Below the pieces are notes generated by a model. It was not told where the DNA came from. It did no database searches and was given only the letters and a program-made list of their open reading frames with translations. Of a stretch of 64,000 bases of DNA, positions 1-10,983 are shown one piece after another. The stretch covers positions 16,082,342 to 16,146,341 of the forward strand of contig OY783195.1 of NCBI GenBank assembly GCA_963678675.1, written 5' to 3'. Numbering within the stretch: position 1 is the stretch's first letter; the number at the start of each line of letters is the position of its first letter. Made by a program: the position numbers and the translations under genes. Source of the stretch: Xiphydria camelus. Lineage: Eukaryota; Arthropoda; Insecta; Hymenoptera; Xiphydriidae.

Positions 1-1831
1 CAATAGAATTGGATTACAATAATGTAGTAACTACTTTATTATTATTTTTCCTTTATCGATATATTTCCTCTTTCGTATTATACTATCAGAAGTTCCAATT
101 TATATACCAACCTATCAAACGTGAAGTGTACATGTACCTCACTTCTATTTCATCTCTTCTTCGCCTCTGGTGTAACGACGGTCAATGTGGAACCGAATGT
201 ACTACTGGTTCTTCGAATAACAAGTGGACGATCCCTCGTTCGAAAGAAACCCCCTCGGGTTCGCATTCGATTTGCAGTCCTTCTGGATAGAATTGGATAC
301 CAGCACGTTTATCTGTAATAAATTATAAATAACACAATTATATTCAGTATTTCACTATTTAAAATATACCCAACTTACTCTGCGTAGAAATTAAGAAACT
401 ATATTAATCTGAGTTAACTAATTCTATAGATAATAATGACAGAATTATTAAAAGTGATATATTTCCTCTTTCGTATTATACTATCACAAGTTCAAATTTA
501 TATACCGACCTGTTAAAAGTGAAGTGTACATGTACCTCACTTCTATTTCATCTCTTCTTCGCCTCTGGTGTAACGATGGAAATTACAAAATATCATAACT
601 TTTCTGTAATATTTCTGCAATTTTTTACAATATTCGTGAACACTACCGTATGTTAGAAATATATATTTCTCGATAAATTCGCGAATGTTGCGAAACATCA
701 TAGAAACGTTTCGGTCTCATTACGTCGAAAGATCTCCTCGATAAGATTGTACTTGTCAGGGCTGAATTATATAGGGTTTTTATAATTATTTTAGAAAGTC
801 CTAGAAGAAAACAGGTGCAGTAAAATATCGATGCTGTCCTAGAAAGAATGAGGAATAGCCCTCGAACCTTAATCGATATCAATGATTCCTCATTGACTGT
901 CGTTACAACGGAGACGAAGAACAGATGAAATAGAAGTGAGGTACATGTATACTTCAGGTTTGACAGGTCGGTGTGTAAATTGGAACTTGTGTAATAGTAC
1001 GAAAGAGGAAATATATCGATAGAGAAAAAATAATGATAAAGTAATTACTTGATTGTTGTGATCCAATTCCATTGCATCTCCTATTTTTCTCCCACGGCTT
1101 TGATTGTGACAGAGAAGAAAAGCCAAGATTCGTCTCGTGCTCGCATAACGCTGAAACAAAAAATAGAATTATCACAAAGATAATTGTCCTTCCATCGAAA
1201 GTGAGGTTAAAGCTGTCAGATGGCAATAAACTTATCTGATGGTAATTCTTCTGAGATACTGCCGTCTCCTTTCCTGCTCTTCATCCACAGGCAACCAGAG
1301 AAACACAGCACTGCATCCGTTTACTATCTCGATTATCGAAAAAAAAACAAACGATTATTAAACTATACGGAGCGTCTGTCACATTCACCACTATTGAGAT
1401 TCATAACTCCGATTACACTGAATTTTTACATTTTATTAACAAGCGCGTCCGAGGATCGAAATAAACGCGAGGTTAATCGTTTCGCGAATGGAAATATATT
1501 ATTAATTTTGAAAAACAACTAAACATTCAAGGAATATATTCTCTCACACACTCTCACATACATTTGATGGCGTATGCGTGTGGCCACATCTGTGTACACA
1601 TTTCCGACCATGGACGAATATCGCCGAAGACAGGCGGAATTTTTGTGAGATTTTGACATATATATATCGCCCGAGAAATCGGATTCTCGACTTTTAGGCG
1701 CAAGGGGCGTGGCTTCGCGTTGCTAAGGAAAAATCTCTGTTAATATGTAACTTACAACATTTACTCTGATCTCTATCGATAGAGAATAGTCGATTTATAT
1801 GGCGTAACTAAGCATAGTTTTGGTTATAACC
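1..1831. repeat. Dispersed repeat A, copy 1
   Basis: This stretch has no gene. Its parts recur elsewhere: 1-330 and 455-890 match 11690-12420 and 34680-36238, and 950-1831 matches 12460-13308 in the same orientation. The match with 13308 ends at the same base (after TTTTGGTTATAAC), which suggests a real element edge. Short segments at 1-200, 455-580 and 885-1090 are the arms of the foldback that is complete at 11405-11850. Open frames here are short and repeat-derived. The element class is not recognised. Confidence 0.7.
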
Positions 1832-2813
1832 GTATATTTATTGAGAAAATTCTATGTAAAAATTGAGGGGTGCAGGGGGCAGACATTTGTGGTGTAAATA
1901 GACACTGGTGCTCGTGACATCAGCGCTGTCGTGTCTGAGCGCGGAACTACTTGAACGAACATGCCGCGAGACACTGCCGTGTCTCTTGATCTGCGTGTAC
2001 AGCTGTACGATTGAAAATGACTTTTGCGGATTTCTCCTTCAGTTTTCAAGTTCTGCTCATGTTATCCGTGCCTATATGATTATAAATGTGGTAGAATTTA
2101 CCAACCCATGTGTATGGGTGATATAAATGTGTGACTTCAAAAAAATAAATGTTTATTTACGTGAAAGCCGTTCAAGACCATGTGGCCTAACTCCTATCAG
2201 TCTGGTAGGTCGCGGGTAAAAGTTTTGATTTTGACGGAGTTCAAAAATGCTCCACAATAGTGGGGCATTGTAACAAAATAAATAGATGGCACTAGCAATG
2301 TACATGTGCACACATCTTTTTAACACCTGTCCGCGGTTAAGATGATTCGAGTCTCGATTACGTAATTAGAATCATTTGGCCATGAGGGACGGTTCAGGAG
2401 GTGCTGCCATCATGATCGAAGACATGTGAAACTTATTTTTCAGGGCTGTTGTATTGACAACATAAGCAAGGCCCTCCAAAGATTTCATCGGGATATTTCA
2501 TGATCACATACCAAAACATATTAAGTTCTGTTGTATTCTTGTCTATATACATGTACTATTACTATTTAGGATCTTGCCAGAGATCCCTGCTGAATTTCGG
2601 CGACCAGTTTTAGTGTTTTGCCGTCTAAATGAAAGCGAAAATGGTGATTCAATAGTTTTTCTTATCTCAGGTGACTAATGTCAGGTGACTTATATCAGGC
2701 ATAGTTAGTGCATTCTTTTATTTTCGTATTATTACGGAAATCGCAAAATCAGAAAATTATTTTTAACAGACACACGTAAGCGGCGGCCATACTTAAAGCT
2801 GTCTGGTAATATA
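1832..2813. other. No recognised feature
   Basis: AT-rich sequence with only short open frames (65-72 codons). I see no domain, splice pattern or clear repeat in it. Confidence 0.5.
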
Positions 2814-3745
2814 CGAGGGGGGGCCCAAAAGAAACGGGAATTTCTTCATAACTTCTTTATTTCTTAATATTTTTACACCAAATTGTTATCACCTTCAAAG
2901 TATTCCCCCTTGACCATAACGCACTTCTGCAAACGATCCGTTCATTGTTCAAAACATTTTTTAAATTCACTTATCGGGATGTTCTTTAGGCCTTCCAGCG
3001 ATTTTTGTTTTACCTCCTTCACAGTGGCAAAACTGCTGTTGCTGCTTTGTTTCGGGGTCGTATCCATAACACCACGATTCATCACCAGTAATCACCTTGG
3101 AAAAAAATTCAGGGTCCTCTTTGAGCTGATTTTGAAGCTCAAAACATGCCTGAAGTCGACGCTCCCTTTGCTCGCCTGTGAGAAGGCGAGGGACAAATTT
3201 GGCTGTAACTCTTCTCATGTGCAAATCTTCGGATAAAATTCTCTGAATTGAACTCCATGATATTCGAGACATCTCGCAGAGTTGATCAATGGTTCGGCGA
3301 CGGTCTTCACGAACGAGAGCATTGATTTTGTCGACGTTTTCATCATTTCTTGACGTTGAGGGGCGTCCTGAACGGGGTTGGTCTTCAATTGACATTTCTC
3401 CATTTTTAAAACGTGAAAACCACTCCTAGACTGGTTTTACTTAGGGCAGCATCCCCATATGTAGTCTTAAGCATTACAATAGTCTCCGCGGCCGATTTCC
3501 ACAACAGGAAACAAAATTTCATAGCCGCGCGTTGCTCTCGACAATCGGCCATCACATTTTCGGCGAAATGGAAAAAGTTGTTTCACTAAAAAAATTCCCA
3601 CGGACGGACCGATGCACTCACAGCGACAGAACTTCGCACACTAACTCAGGAGACGTGTCCCTAACGGACACCTGGTCGAACAATGAGTTTCCCCACTCTC
3701 CCTCCCCCCGCAGCCGAATTCCCGTTACTTTTGGGTCCCCCTTCG
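2814..3745 (-). mobile_element. Internally deleted mariner element
   Basis: Terminal inverted repeats of about 30 bp (CGAGGGGGGGCCCAAAAG at the left, its diverged complement ending CCCCCTTCG at the right) are flanked by TA on both sides, the target duplication of the Tc1/mariner superfamily. At 932 bp it is shorter than the usual 1.3 kb because the middle of the transposase gene is missing. Confidence 0.88.
2873..3552 (-). pseudogene. Mariner transposase, deleted and frameshifted
   Basis: Cut-and-paste transposase remnant. Reading from 3552 downward: an N-terminal helix-turn-helix region with a frameshift near 3430, then an intact 142-codon stretch (3395-2967) with the linker motif GRPSTSR, a second helix-turn-helix, and the first catalytic block VITGDESWCYGYDPETKQQ carrying the first Asp. 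The sequence then jumps to the family C-terminus (FKKCFEQ, a TGA in place of Trp, then VKGEYFEGD near 2890). The second and third catalytic Asp are therefore deleted, so it cannot encode active enzyme. The terminal repeats could still be moved by a relative. Confidence 0.88.
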
Positions 3746-4044
3746 TAATTTCAGGATTTAACGATTTCCGCGATAATACAAAAGTAAAAGTATGTAGCGC
3801 ACTAGCTATGGTTACTTTATACATAAAATACTTCGCTCCATCATCATTTTCGCTTTTATTTAGATGGAAAAATGCTAGAACATTTTTAGTATTTTTCAGG
3901 TATTTTATTTTATCATTCCTAAGAATCTTTTGGTGTTTATCGAGATTCAAATCACCTTAAGCGGGAGACGATGTTTGGTGAGTAGCCTGTCCTGGAAGCA
4001 CATATTGCGGAAAGGGAATCGCGCATACCAAGCATATAGAGCAA
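3746..4044. other. No recognised feature
   Basis: Short AT-rich stretch between the mariner element and the large palindrome. Open frames across 3532-3960 straddle the mariner end and look accidental. Confidence 0.4.
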
Positions 4045-4710
4045 GAGCCAGCGACAGCCAGACCCCTTCGTTATTTTATAAAGGCTGAAAGTTTCTCAGT
4101 GTATGTCCTTAATAGAGGTAAGAACGATCCCCGAATATGAAGTTTGGATCATGGTGGCTTTGGCAGGTGACAGGTGGCAAAGGTGTAAAAAAATGGACCT
4201 TACTTTCGTTAAAGTATAAAGCTCAGTTTTTATATATTTCATTCGGAATAATATTAGAAATCACGTCGTCCATTGCCAGACACTTAGTATGGTTCCAACC
4301 CCCTGCCAGATACCCTTAAACTATAATAAATTGTAATTAAACTTTCGTCATAGTATAAAAGCTACATTTTATATATGTTATTTGGGGAACTATCAAAAGA
4401 TGTTTCCTCAGTAGCCAGACAGTTTCGATGGTTCCTACATCTTGCCAGACACATTAAAAGTCTGCCGTAGGCTAGTATAGGTATGAGCGCGAGGCACTAT
4501 ACCGTATGTCCAATGGCTAGTCGAGCAGGTGCAGCGACCTGAATTTTCCTGAAACTTGACTTCGGCAGTGTTTTAGTTAAAGGTGGCTTTGGAAGATGGC
4601 GCGCATACGAGCGAAACGTTTGAAATATCTAATTTCCCGATAGGTAAAAGCGGGAGGTAGATAAATGCGGGAGATCGAAGTGTAACCTCAAAATTGTGAA
4701 TGCTGGAATA

Positions 4711-4902
4711 ATGGTGAGTAATTGTTTGAAACTATAAGACATAATAATTCGGGTTTTTTTCGATGTTCAACTAAATAACACGACTGATACCTAATTGCAG
4801 AGAGAAGCGACTGGCAGTCGTGGAGGAAGGGACTACCGTCAACGTGATCCTCGTCAGAGTGGTCGAGCTCTGCCTCGGCGACGAAAGGTGCAATTAAAAT
4901 GA
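4711..4902 (+). CDS. Putative two-exon micro-ORF in F1
   Basis: An ATG at 4711-4713 is followed immediately by a consensus 5' splice site (GTGAGT). A plausible acceptor (CTAATTGCAG) ends at 4800. Splicing out the 87 bp intron joins ATG to a basic, Gly/Arg-rich 33-codon exon ending at TGA 4900-4902. An exact mirror copy lies on the minus strand at 6237-6046. F2 has the same ATG-plus-donor arrangement near 25808. This looks like the captured first exon junction of a host gene rather than a transposase. No function is assigned, and expression is unknown. Confidence 0.25.
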
Positions 4903-5089
4903 AATGAAAGCCTGAGTCAAGGTGAAAATTGGAAGGCGTGGAAAGAAAACGCGGCAGAGTCGCCAACAGAAGGAGTGAGTGAAGTGCGAAAGAAAAGTGC
5001 AGTGGCGCCGAAAAACGTCGCATGTAGAAGACAGTGACGAACAGCAGCAGCAGCTGGTCGACACTGCTCAACTCCGCACCAGCTCCTGA

Positions 5090-5299
5090 ATGATATCTCG
5101 CCGATCGCGATACGCGGCAGCTCCTGTGGACAACGATTCCAGACACTCGAGTCGTAGTCGCAGCAAGGACAGCAGCAGCAGCAGCGTCGACGGCAGGGCC
5201 ACCGTTGGAAAGCGAAGGCAATCCAAGACCGACTCGGATAGCTGTAAGAGAAAGACACATCGGCGGAAACATAAAATATCGAAGCAAGACTTGCAATGA
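5090..5299 (+). CDS. Ser/Arg-rich 69-codon frame in F1 arm
   Basis: The 69-residue frame is rich in Ser, Arg and Lys (RHSSRSRSKDSSSSS, then KRKTHRRKHK near the end), resembling an RS domain of splicing-related proteins. The identical sequence is on the minus strand at 5649-5858. It starts directly after an in-frame TGA, so this may be an internal exon piece with a fortuitous ATG. RS-like composition is easily produced by CAG/AGC repeats, so coding status is doubtful. If real, it is probably a captured host exon. Confidence 0.25.
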   Translation: MISRRSRYAAAPVDNDSRHSSRSRSKDSSSSSVDGRATVGKRRQSKTDSDSCKRKTHRRKHKISKQDLQ

Positions 5300-6452
5300 G
5301 AGTGTGGTAAGAGGAAGAAGAAAAATGACAGAGACAAGGTGACGAGACGGAGGAGGAAGTCGTCACCACGAAGGGTTCCTGAAACGGTAGCAGTACTAGC
5401 ACCGTGCGAACAGTTCCAGAGAACAGGCCGTCTACACCCAGTCGTAAATCATGCCGAATTCCTGTGACACCCGACAGCGGCATCACGTCAGGAGTGTGAA
5501 CGGTGGAGAAGAACGGGAGCCTCACTGAAAAAGGAAGAAGCAGTGTTGGCGGTGGTAGTGACAGCTAAGGAACCCTTCGTGGTGACGACTTCCTCCTCCG
5601 TCTCGTCGCCTTGTCTCTGTCATTTTTCTTCTTCCTCTTACCACACTCTCATTGCAAGTCTTGCTTCGATATTTTATGTTTCCGCCGATGTGTCTTTCTC
5701 TTACAGCTATCCGAGTCGGTCTTGGATTGCCTTCGCTTTCCAACGGTGGCCCTGCCGTCGACGCTGCTGCTGCTGCTGTCCTTGCTGCGACTACGACTCG
5801 AGTGTCTGGAATCGTTGTCCACAGGAGCTGCCGCGTATCGCGATCGGCGAGATATCATTCAGGAGCTGGTGCGGAGTTGAGCAGTGTCGACCAGCTGCTG
5901 CTGCTGTTCGTCACTGTCTTCTACATGCGACGTTTTTCGGCGCCACTGCACTTTTCTTTCGCACTTCACTCACTCCTTCTGTTGGCGACTCTGCCGCGTT
6001 TTCTTTCCACGCCTTCCAATTTTCACCTTGACTCAGGCTTTCATTTCATTTTAATTGCACCTTTCGTCGCCGAGGCAGAGCTCGACCACTCTGACGAGGA
6101 TCACGTTGACGGTAGTCCCTTCCTCCACGACTGCCAGTCGCTTCTCTCTGCAATTAGGTATCAGTCGTGTTATTTAGTTGAACATCGAAAAAAACCCGAA
6201 TTATTATGTCTTATAGTTTCAAACAATTACTCACCATTATTCCAGCATTCACAATTTTGAGGTTACACTTCGATCTCCCGCATTTATCTACCTCCCGCTT
6301 TTACCTATCGGGAAATTAGATATTTCAAACGTTTCGCTCGTATGCGCGCCATCTTCCAAAGCCACCTTTAACTAAAACACTGCCGAAGTCAAGTTTCAGG
6401 AAAATTCAGGTCGCTGCACCTGCTCGACTAGCCATTGGACATACGGTATATA

Positions 6453-6963
6453 CAAGCGGGTGCGAGTGAAATAGTGAGTCCGGTCTATTGCGATCTTTTG
6501 TTGCGCATCTTTCAAATAAAAGTCTGAGTAAATACTCAGTATCATGTGTTGAACAGTGTTTTTTGGATTTATCGGAAAATTTAATTGAAGACACACGTGG
6601 ATAAAGGTGTCATGTAACATTTATTTTGCCACGGAGTGGAGTAGTAGCGACGAAGATAATGAAGATATCGACGACAACGATGAAAATCATTAAATATTTC
6701 TTTGAATCCAGTAATACATATTTGAAATCATATCAAAACATTATTGACTAATTTATTAAATTTTTGTTGCATTGATTTATTGACATGAAAATTCTACTGA
6801 ATCATTTTGTGAAAATGTATTTCTTAGTCATAAATAATTCTATATAATTAAATTTTCCGATAAATCCAAAAAACACTGTTCAACACATCATACTGAGTAA
6901 ATGAAAGATGCGCAACAAAAGATCGCAATAGACCGAAATCACTATTTCACTCGCACCCACTTG
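6453..6963. mobile_element. Nested foldback element, 511 bp
   Basis: Ends CAAGCGGGTGCGAGTGAAAT and its near-complement ending CGCACCCACTTG. The arms are about 110-150 bp, interrupted by indels. It sits exactly where the right outer arm of the big palindrome would otherwise read GGTATAGTGCC, so the opposite arm (4490-4502) shows the empty site. The target is TA-rich. Confidence 0.8.
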
Positions 6964-7659
6964 CATATATAGTGCCTCGCGCTCGCACCTACGGCAGACT
7001 TTCAATGTGTCTGGCAAGATGTAGGAACCATCGAAACTGTCTGGCTACTGAGGAAACATTTTTTGATAGTTCCCCAAATAACATATATAAAATTTAGCCT
7101 TTATACTATGACGAAAGTTTAATTACAATTTGTTATAGTTTAAGGGTGTCTGGCAGGGGGTTGGAACCATACTAAGTGTCTGGCAATGGACGACGTGATT
7201 TCTAATATAATTCCGAATTAAATGCATAAAAACTGAGCTTTATACTTTAACGAAAGTGAGGTCCATTTTTTTACACCTTTGCCACCTGTTACCTGCCAAA
7301 GCCACCATGATCCAAACTTCATATTCGGGGATCGTTCTTACCTCTATTAGGGACATATATTGAGAAACTTTCAGCCTTTATAAAATAACGAAGGTCTGGC
7401 TGTCGCTGGCTCTCGGCCTAATAGCCATCGTTTTCAGCGAAATAATAGCTGGTGGCATTCACAGACGAGTGTCACCAGCTGATCGGACCTCGCGCTCCTT
7501 GACCGTCGCCGGCATAGCCGCGAGTCAGTGGTTTCGGCTCTCGTTTAATTTTGCATGTATTCGACCTTTGGTTGTTAAACTATAAATAAATTACCTGCAT
7601 TGTTTGTTGAACAATTCGTTGCATATGTGTCTATTTTGTGTGCTAGTTCATACAAAATA

Positions 7660-7975
7660 AGTGCTAGGGGCTTCAACGTGTACTGGTCTATAAATAATAA
7701 GTACCATTTATGCACTGGCTACTAGATAGTAGATATCAGAAACTCGAAAGTATGCTGGTTCATAGATAAAAAGTGTCAGAGGTTTCAACGTGTACTGGCT
7801 GGTAGATACCAGAGTCTAAAAAGTGTGCTGTTTTACGGATTATAAGTGCCAGAGGCTTTAACGTGTACTGGCTAGTAGATAGTAAATATTAGAGGCTCAA
7901 AAGTGTGCTGGTTCATAGATAGATAAGTGCCAGAGGCTTCAACATGTACTGGCTGATAGGTAGTAAATCAAACAC
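7660..7975. repeat. Tandem repeat, unit about 80 bp
   Basis: About four imperfect copies of a unit containing GTGCCAGAGGCTTCAAC, TGTACTGGCTAGTAGATAG and GTGTGCTGGTTCATAGAT. No coding capacity is seen. The flanking stretches 7413-7660 and 7976-8174 hold nothing else I recognise. Confidence 0.7.
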
Positions 7976-8174
7976 CCTGAACGTGAGAGGCAAGGGGCCC
8001 TCATGAAAAAAAAAGGGTGTGAGTGCCGTTGTACTCACGGAGGATGTGTAAACATCTTACAATTATCTGCGGTCCGAGTTTAATTGGGGAATATGACGTC
8101 GTAGTTCGACATAAAGAAGTTAAATTTTTTCTATAATAAAATATTTATTATTATTATATTAGATTTATAACTTA

Positions 8175-9059
8175 CTAGCAGCCCGTCCCGGCTTCGCACG
8201 GGTAGATTGTGGATTGATTTTGTCCGTCCACCATTGTTTAAATACATTTTTAATACAAAACTTTTAGTATTTTTCCCGGGCTACGCAATGGTCATATTGG
8301 ATTTGACCTTGACCATGACCTTCAAGGTTATATCAAGGTCAAATTAATTTTTTTTTCACGTTCAAATGTGTCCTTGACCATTTTTTTCATGTTACCTTTA
8401 TTGTCAGCGGAGGTCAAATTTAGGTCAAGTATAGTTCGACTTTTTGAACACTCTGTATAAGATTTACTAACTCAGAAACCTTCGCGGGCATGCGTCCAAC
8501 CATTCCCCAAAGTTTCATCGCAATCGGATGAACGGTTTAGGAAAGCATAATAATCATCCGTACCGGTACTTTTTGAACACCCTGTATAAGATGTACTAAC
8601 TCAGAAACCTTCGCGGGCATGCGTCCAACCATTCCCCAAAGTTTCATCGCAATCTGATGAACGGTTTAGGAAGGCATAATAATCATCCGTACCGGTACTT
8701 TTTGAACACCCTGTATAAGATTTACTAACTCAGAAACCTTCGCGGGCATGCGTCCAACCATTCCCCAACTTTTCATCGCAATCGGATGAACGGTTTAGGA
8801 AGGCATAATAATCATCAGTACCGGTACTTTTTGAACACCCTGTATAAGATTTACTAACTCAGAAACCGTCGCGGGCATGCGTCCAACCATTCCCCAAAGT
8901 TTCATCGCAATCGGATGAACGGTTTAGGAAAGCATTTGATATTACCTTAAAGGTCACGGTCAAGGTCAAATCCAATACGACCACTGGGTAGCCACGGGAA
9001 AATCCTTAAAGTTTTGTATTAAACATTTTTCTCTAAAATGTTTTCCCGTTGAGATAATC
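8175..9059 (-). mobile_element. Non-autonomous Helitron, 5' end missing
   Basis: In minus orientation the 3' terminus reads GGGACGGGCTGCTAG followed by T, with the GC-rich subterminal hairpin (CCCGTGCGAAGCCGGGACGGG region), matching Helitron ends. Nearly all of it is the reverse complement of the complete copy at 28559-29880. Homology stops near 9059, where the other copy continues to its 5' TC end, so this copy is truncated or carries a different 5' part. It holds four internal 129 bp tandem units. Confidence 0.85.
8441..8957. repeat. 129 bp minisatellite inside Helitron, 4 units
   Basis: TTTTTGAACAC recurs at 8441, 8570, 8699 and 8828, exactly 129 bp apart. Each unit contains CCTTCGCGGGCATGCGTCC and GATGAACGGTTTAGG. 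The same unit is present about seven times in 28620-29620. Confidence 0.9.
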
Positions 9060-9374
9060 CAGCTTGCGCGAATAGTATGCGCAGTAGCGCCACACACACA
9101 CTGACGCAGTCACATGTACACGGCTTACGTCTGACGCTCGATTTCCCAGGAAGGTCCCACCGTAGAGCCATAGCATAGATGTTTATACATCAAAAACATC
9201 CAAGCTTGGGGGTAAGCCACCGATTTTCGGGGTAAATCCCTAAAATGGGGATCCTTACTGCCACTTTTTGCCACCCGTGGCGCCACTAGCACTGGTACCT
9301 TTCGTAGTCCGTGTTTACCGGTATTTTCGCTGCAAGTGCATCAAATTTTAAATAATTTTCAAAAGTTGAAGAGT
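9060..9374. other. GC-richer leader upstream of THAP fragment
   Basis: Contains the near-palindromic GCGCGAATAGTATGCGCAG and GCGCCACTAGC, resembling a promoter-proximal region. No gene is seen. Confidence 0.3.
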
Positions 9375-9558
9375 ATGGTACAATGTTCTGCATTCGGATG
9401 CACTGCTCAAGGCGTGCATAGATTTCCTGCTAATAAAGAACGTCGATACCAGTGGGAGATCGCGGTGCACCGTGAAAAATTCAAAGTGACAAGTATCAAG
9501 ACTCTGTTCAGCCCATTTTACTCCTCAAGATTTTATTAGAGAAGTCGGAGCTTTCTCG
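9375..9558 (+). pseudogene. THAP zinc-finger domain fragment
   Basis: From ATG 9375 the frame gives MVQCSAFGCTAQG, then RFPANKERRYQWE and VHREKFKVTS, fitting the start of a THAP (C2CH) DNA-binding domain. The closing Cys and His appear as LCSAHFTPQDF only after a one-base frame change near 9502. A donor-like GGGTAAAT at about 9559 could mark the exon end. THAP domains are found in P-element-like and some DDE_Tnp_4 transposases and in host proteins. No transposase body follows before the repeat block at 9635, so this is an isolated broken exon. Confidence 0.75.
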
Positions 9559-9634
9559 GGTAAATTATGTTAATCGATTAGTTCTAAATGAAACAATTTC
9601 CTATTTACCTTATTTGCTTACATTGTAATATAGA

Positions 9635-10357
9635 CCCCCCACAAAAACAGATTCTCTCTAAAAAAAAGGCGGCATGTTCATCCAGTGCCAACAAAAATTG
9701 ATACGTAAAATACTCTCCGAAAAAGATTTGAAATCAATTAAGATCGAAATGTTCAAGATTTATATATAAAAAGTAAAAGGCATCATTTGAAAGGAAAATT
9801 ATTGTAAATCAAGTTACTAAAAAATTCGACTAAAAAAATTTATAGACAAATTTTAATAAAAAAGAACTTGCCGCGTTTAAGTTTTCATATTTTGTCCACT
9901 ATACCGAATAATTGGCAGTGCTTGGACGGTGCTAGAGTGATTCATAAATTGCACTGCCGAAGTCAAATTCAAAGAAATTCAGAAGGCCCCCGCCTGATCG
10001 GTTTCCCGTGCGACATTCGGTATACTGGTGGTATCATATCAGTGTATGAATTTATTTAAAATCATAAGTACATAAACATCGAGTATAATTTTGTCTTAAT
10101 TTTTTATTTTGCAGGAAAAAACGCGGCAAGTTCTTTTTTATTAAAATTTTTTATAAATTTTTTAGTCGAATTTTTTAGTAACTTGATTTACAATAATTTT
10201 CCTTTCAAATGATGCCTTTTACTTTTTATATATAAATCTTGAACATGGCGATCTTAATTGATTTCAAATCTTTTTTGGAGAGTATTTTACGTATCAATTT
10301 TTGTTGACACTGAATGAACATGCCGCCTTTTTTTACAAAGACGGTTTTTGTGGGGGG
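9635..10357. mobile_element. CCCCCCACAAAAAC foldback, copy 1
   Basis: Ends CCCCCCACAAAAACAG and the complement ending TTTTTGTGGGGGG. The arms are about 260 bp (shared words GGCGGCATGTTCA and AACTTGCCGCG). The element is interrupted by the small TA-foldback F3 at 9904-10020. The second copy is 32893-33618; a half copy lies at 52725-53010. Confidence 0.85.
9904..10020. mobile_element. Small TA-foldback F3 (117 bp)
   Basis: Flanked by TA. Ends CCGAATAATTGG and GCGACATTCGG. It carries the subterminal module ACTGCCGAAGTCAAATTC shared with F1, F2 and F4. The homologous position at 52990-52996 lacks it. Confidence 0.85.
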
Positions 10358-10556
10358 ATTTCACTACTTTTTGAAATTTATTCATGAGGAGAATACGTAC
10401 ATGTAGAAGAATAGCTTTTTATTACCCCAAAATTAAAGTCTCACATTTTATACCGATACGAGCTAATTAATTATAACCACGTTCCTTTTGATTTATTCTC
10501 GTGATATTTTGAAAGGGATTTATAGACTAGAGAGCCCTTATATTTTTCACTTTGCC
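10358..10556. other. Duplicated flank, no gene
   Basis: Closely matches 33619-33835 and holds no recognisable gene. Confidence 0.6.
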
Positions 10557-10983
10557 TTAGTATTTTGGAGAAATAAGACATACCGCTTTCGAATTTACAG
10601 GCCATCGGATTTTTCTTACATTTTGGTCGTCTACAGAAATCCATGAAGACGTTTTACCTTCAACTCTCTCTCTCTCTCTCTCTAAGTATACTCTTCCAAT
10701 GACCATGACGAATTGTTTCATCACATGTAAAGATACCACTTATGACAGTATATATGTTGTTACATATATTAACTCGAGACGTTGGAATAGTTTTAAGAAA
10801 TCCTTTTGCATGCAGCGCTGAAATTTCGCCCTTACTCGTAAATAAATTTGACTTAATTATTACCACATCATTTACAGCTTCGATGCTGACCTTACGACTC
10901 ATTTCAGTCCGAGTAGAACATTCATTGAAAATATCATCATAAACATGCCAATGCGAATAAAAATCATCTATTAACTGTTGCAC
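10557..10983 (-). pseudogene. Fragment resembling a USP peptidase C-terminus
   Basis: Not securely recognised. Reading downward from 10983, the frame contains RVNICNNIYTVISGIFTC, then RHGHWKSIL, and after a frame change at a (CT)n run (10662-10683) SSWISVDDQNVRKIRWP and a stop at 10557. The order (Y.L..VI..., a Gly-His-aromatic box, then W...DD..V) resembles the His/Asp box of ubiquitin-specific peptidases. That reading is from pattern alone. A second, independently broken copy is at 33838-34190. It is probably part of a transposon-encoded protein. Confidence 0.4.

Larger units (their letters stand above)
4502..6446. mobile_element. TA-foldback element F1 with 879 bp arms
   Basis: The ends are CCGTATGTCCAATGGC and its complement, flanked by TA. 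The arms 4502-5380 and 5569-6446 are reverse complements around a 188 bp loop. The two 202-codon frames in the arms (4688-5296 minus and 5652-6260 plus) translate identically, so the arms are identical over at least 609 bp. The terminal 70 bp (GACTTCGGCAGTG, CAGGTCGC, GGACATACGG) recur in elements at 9904, 25384 and 33146. The interior is GC-rich with CAG/AGC runs, unlike its AT-rich surroundings. The palindrome is either young or kept identical by gene conversion. An assembly or library artefact remains possible. Confidence 0.85.
4045..7412. repeat. Outer arms of nested palindrome
   Basis: 4045-4500 is the diverged reverse complement of 6964-7412 (GAGCCAGCGACAGCCAGAC pairs with the complement at about 7394-7412). 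These outer arms differ by substitutions and indels, unlike the nearly identical inner arms. Two younger elements sit inside: 4502-6446 and 6453-6963. Confidence 0.85.

Noticed and set aside
3532..3960. 142-codon plus-strand frame
   Set aside because: It overlaps the antisense of the mariner transposase and its terminal repeat. A chance frame.
4688..6260. Two 202-codon open frames, one per arm of F1
   Set aside because: They are mirror copies caused by the palindrome. Composition is erratic, overlapping frames are equally open and no domain is visible, so they are not listed as genes.
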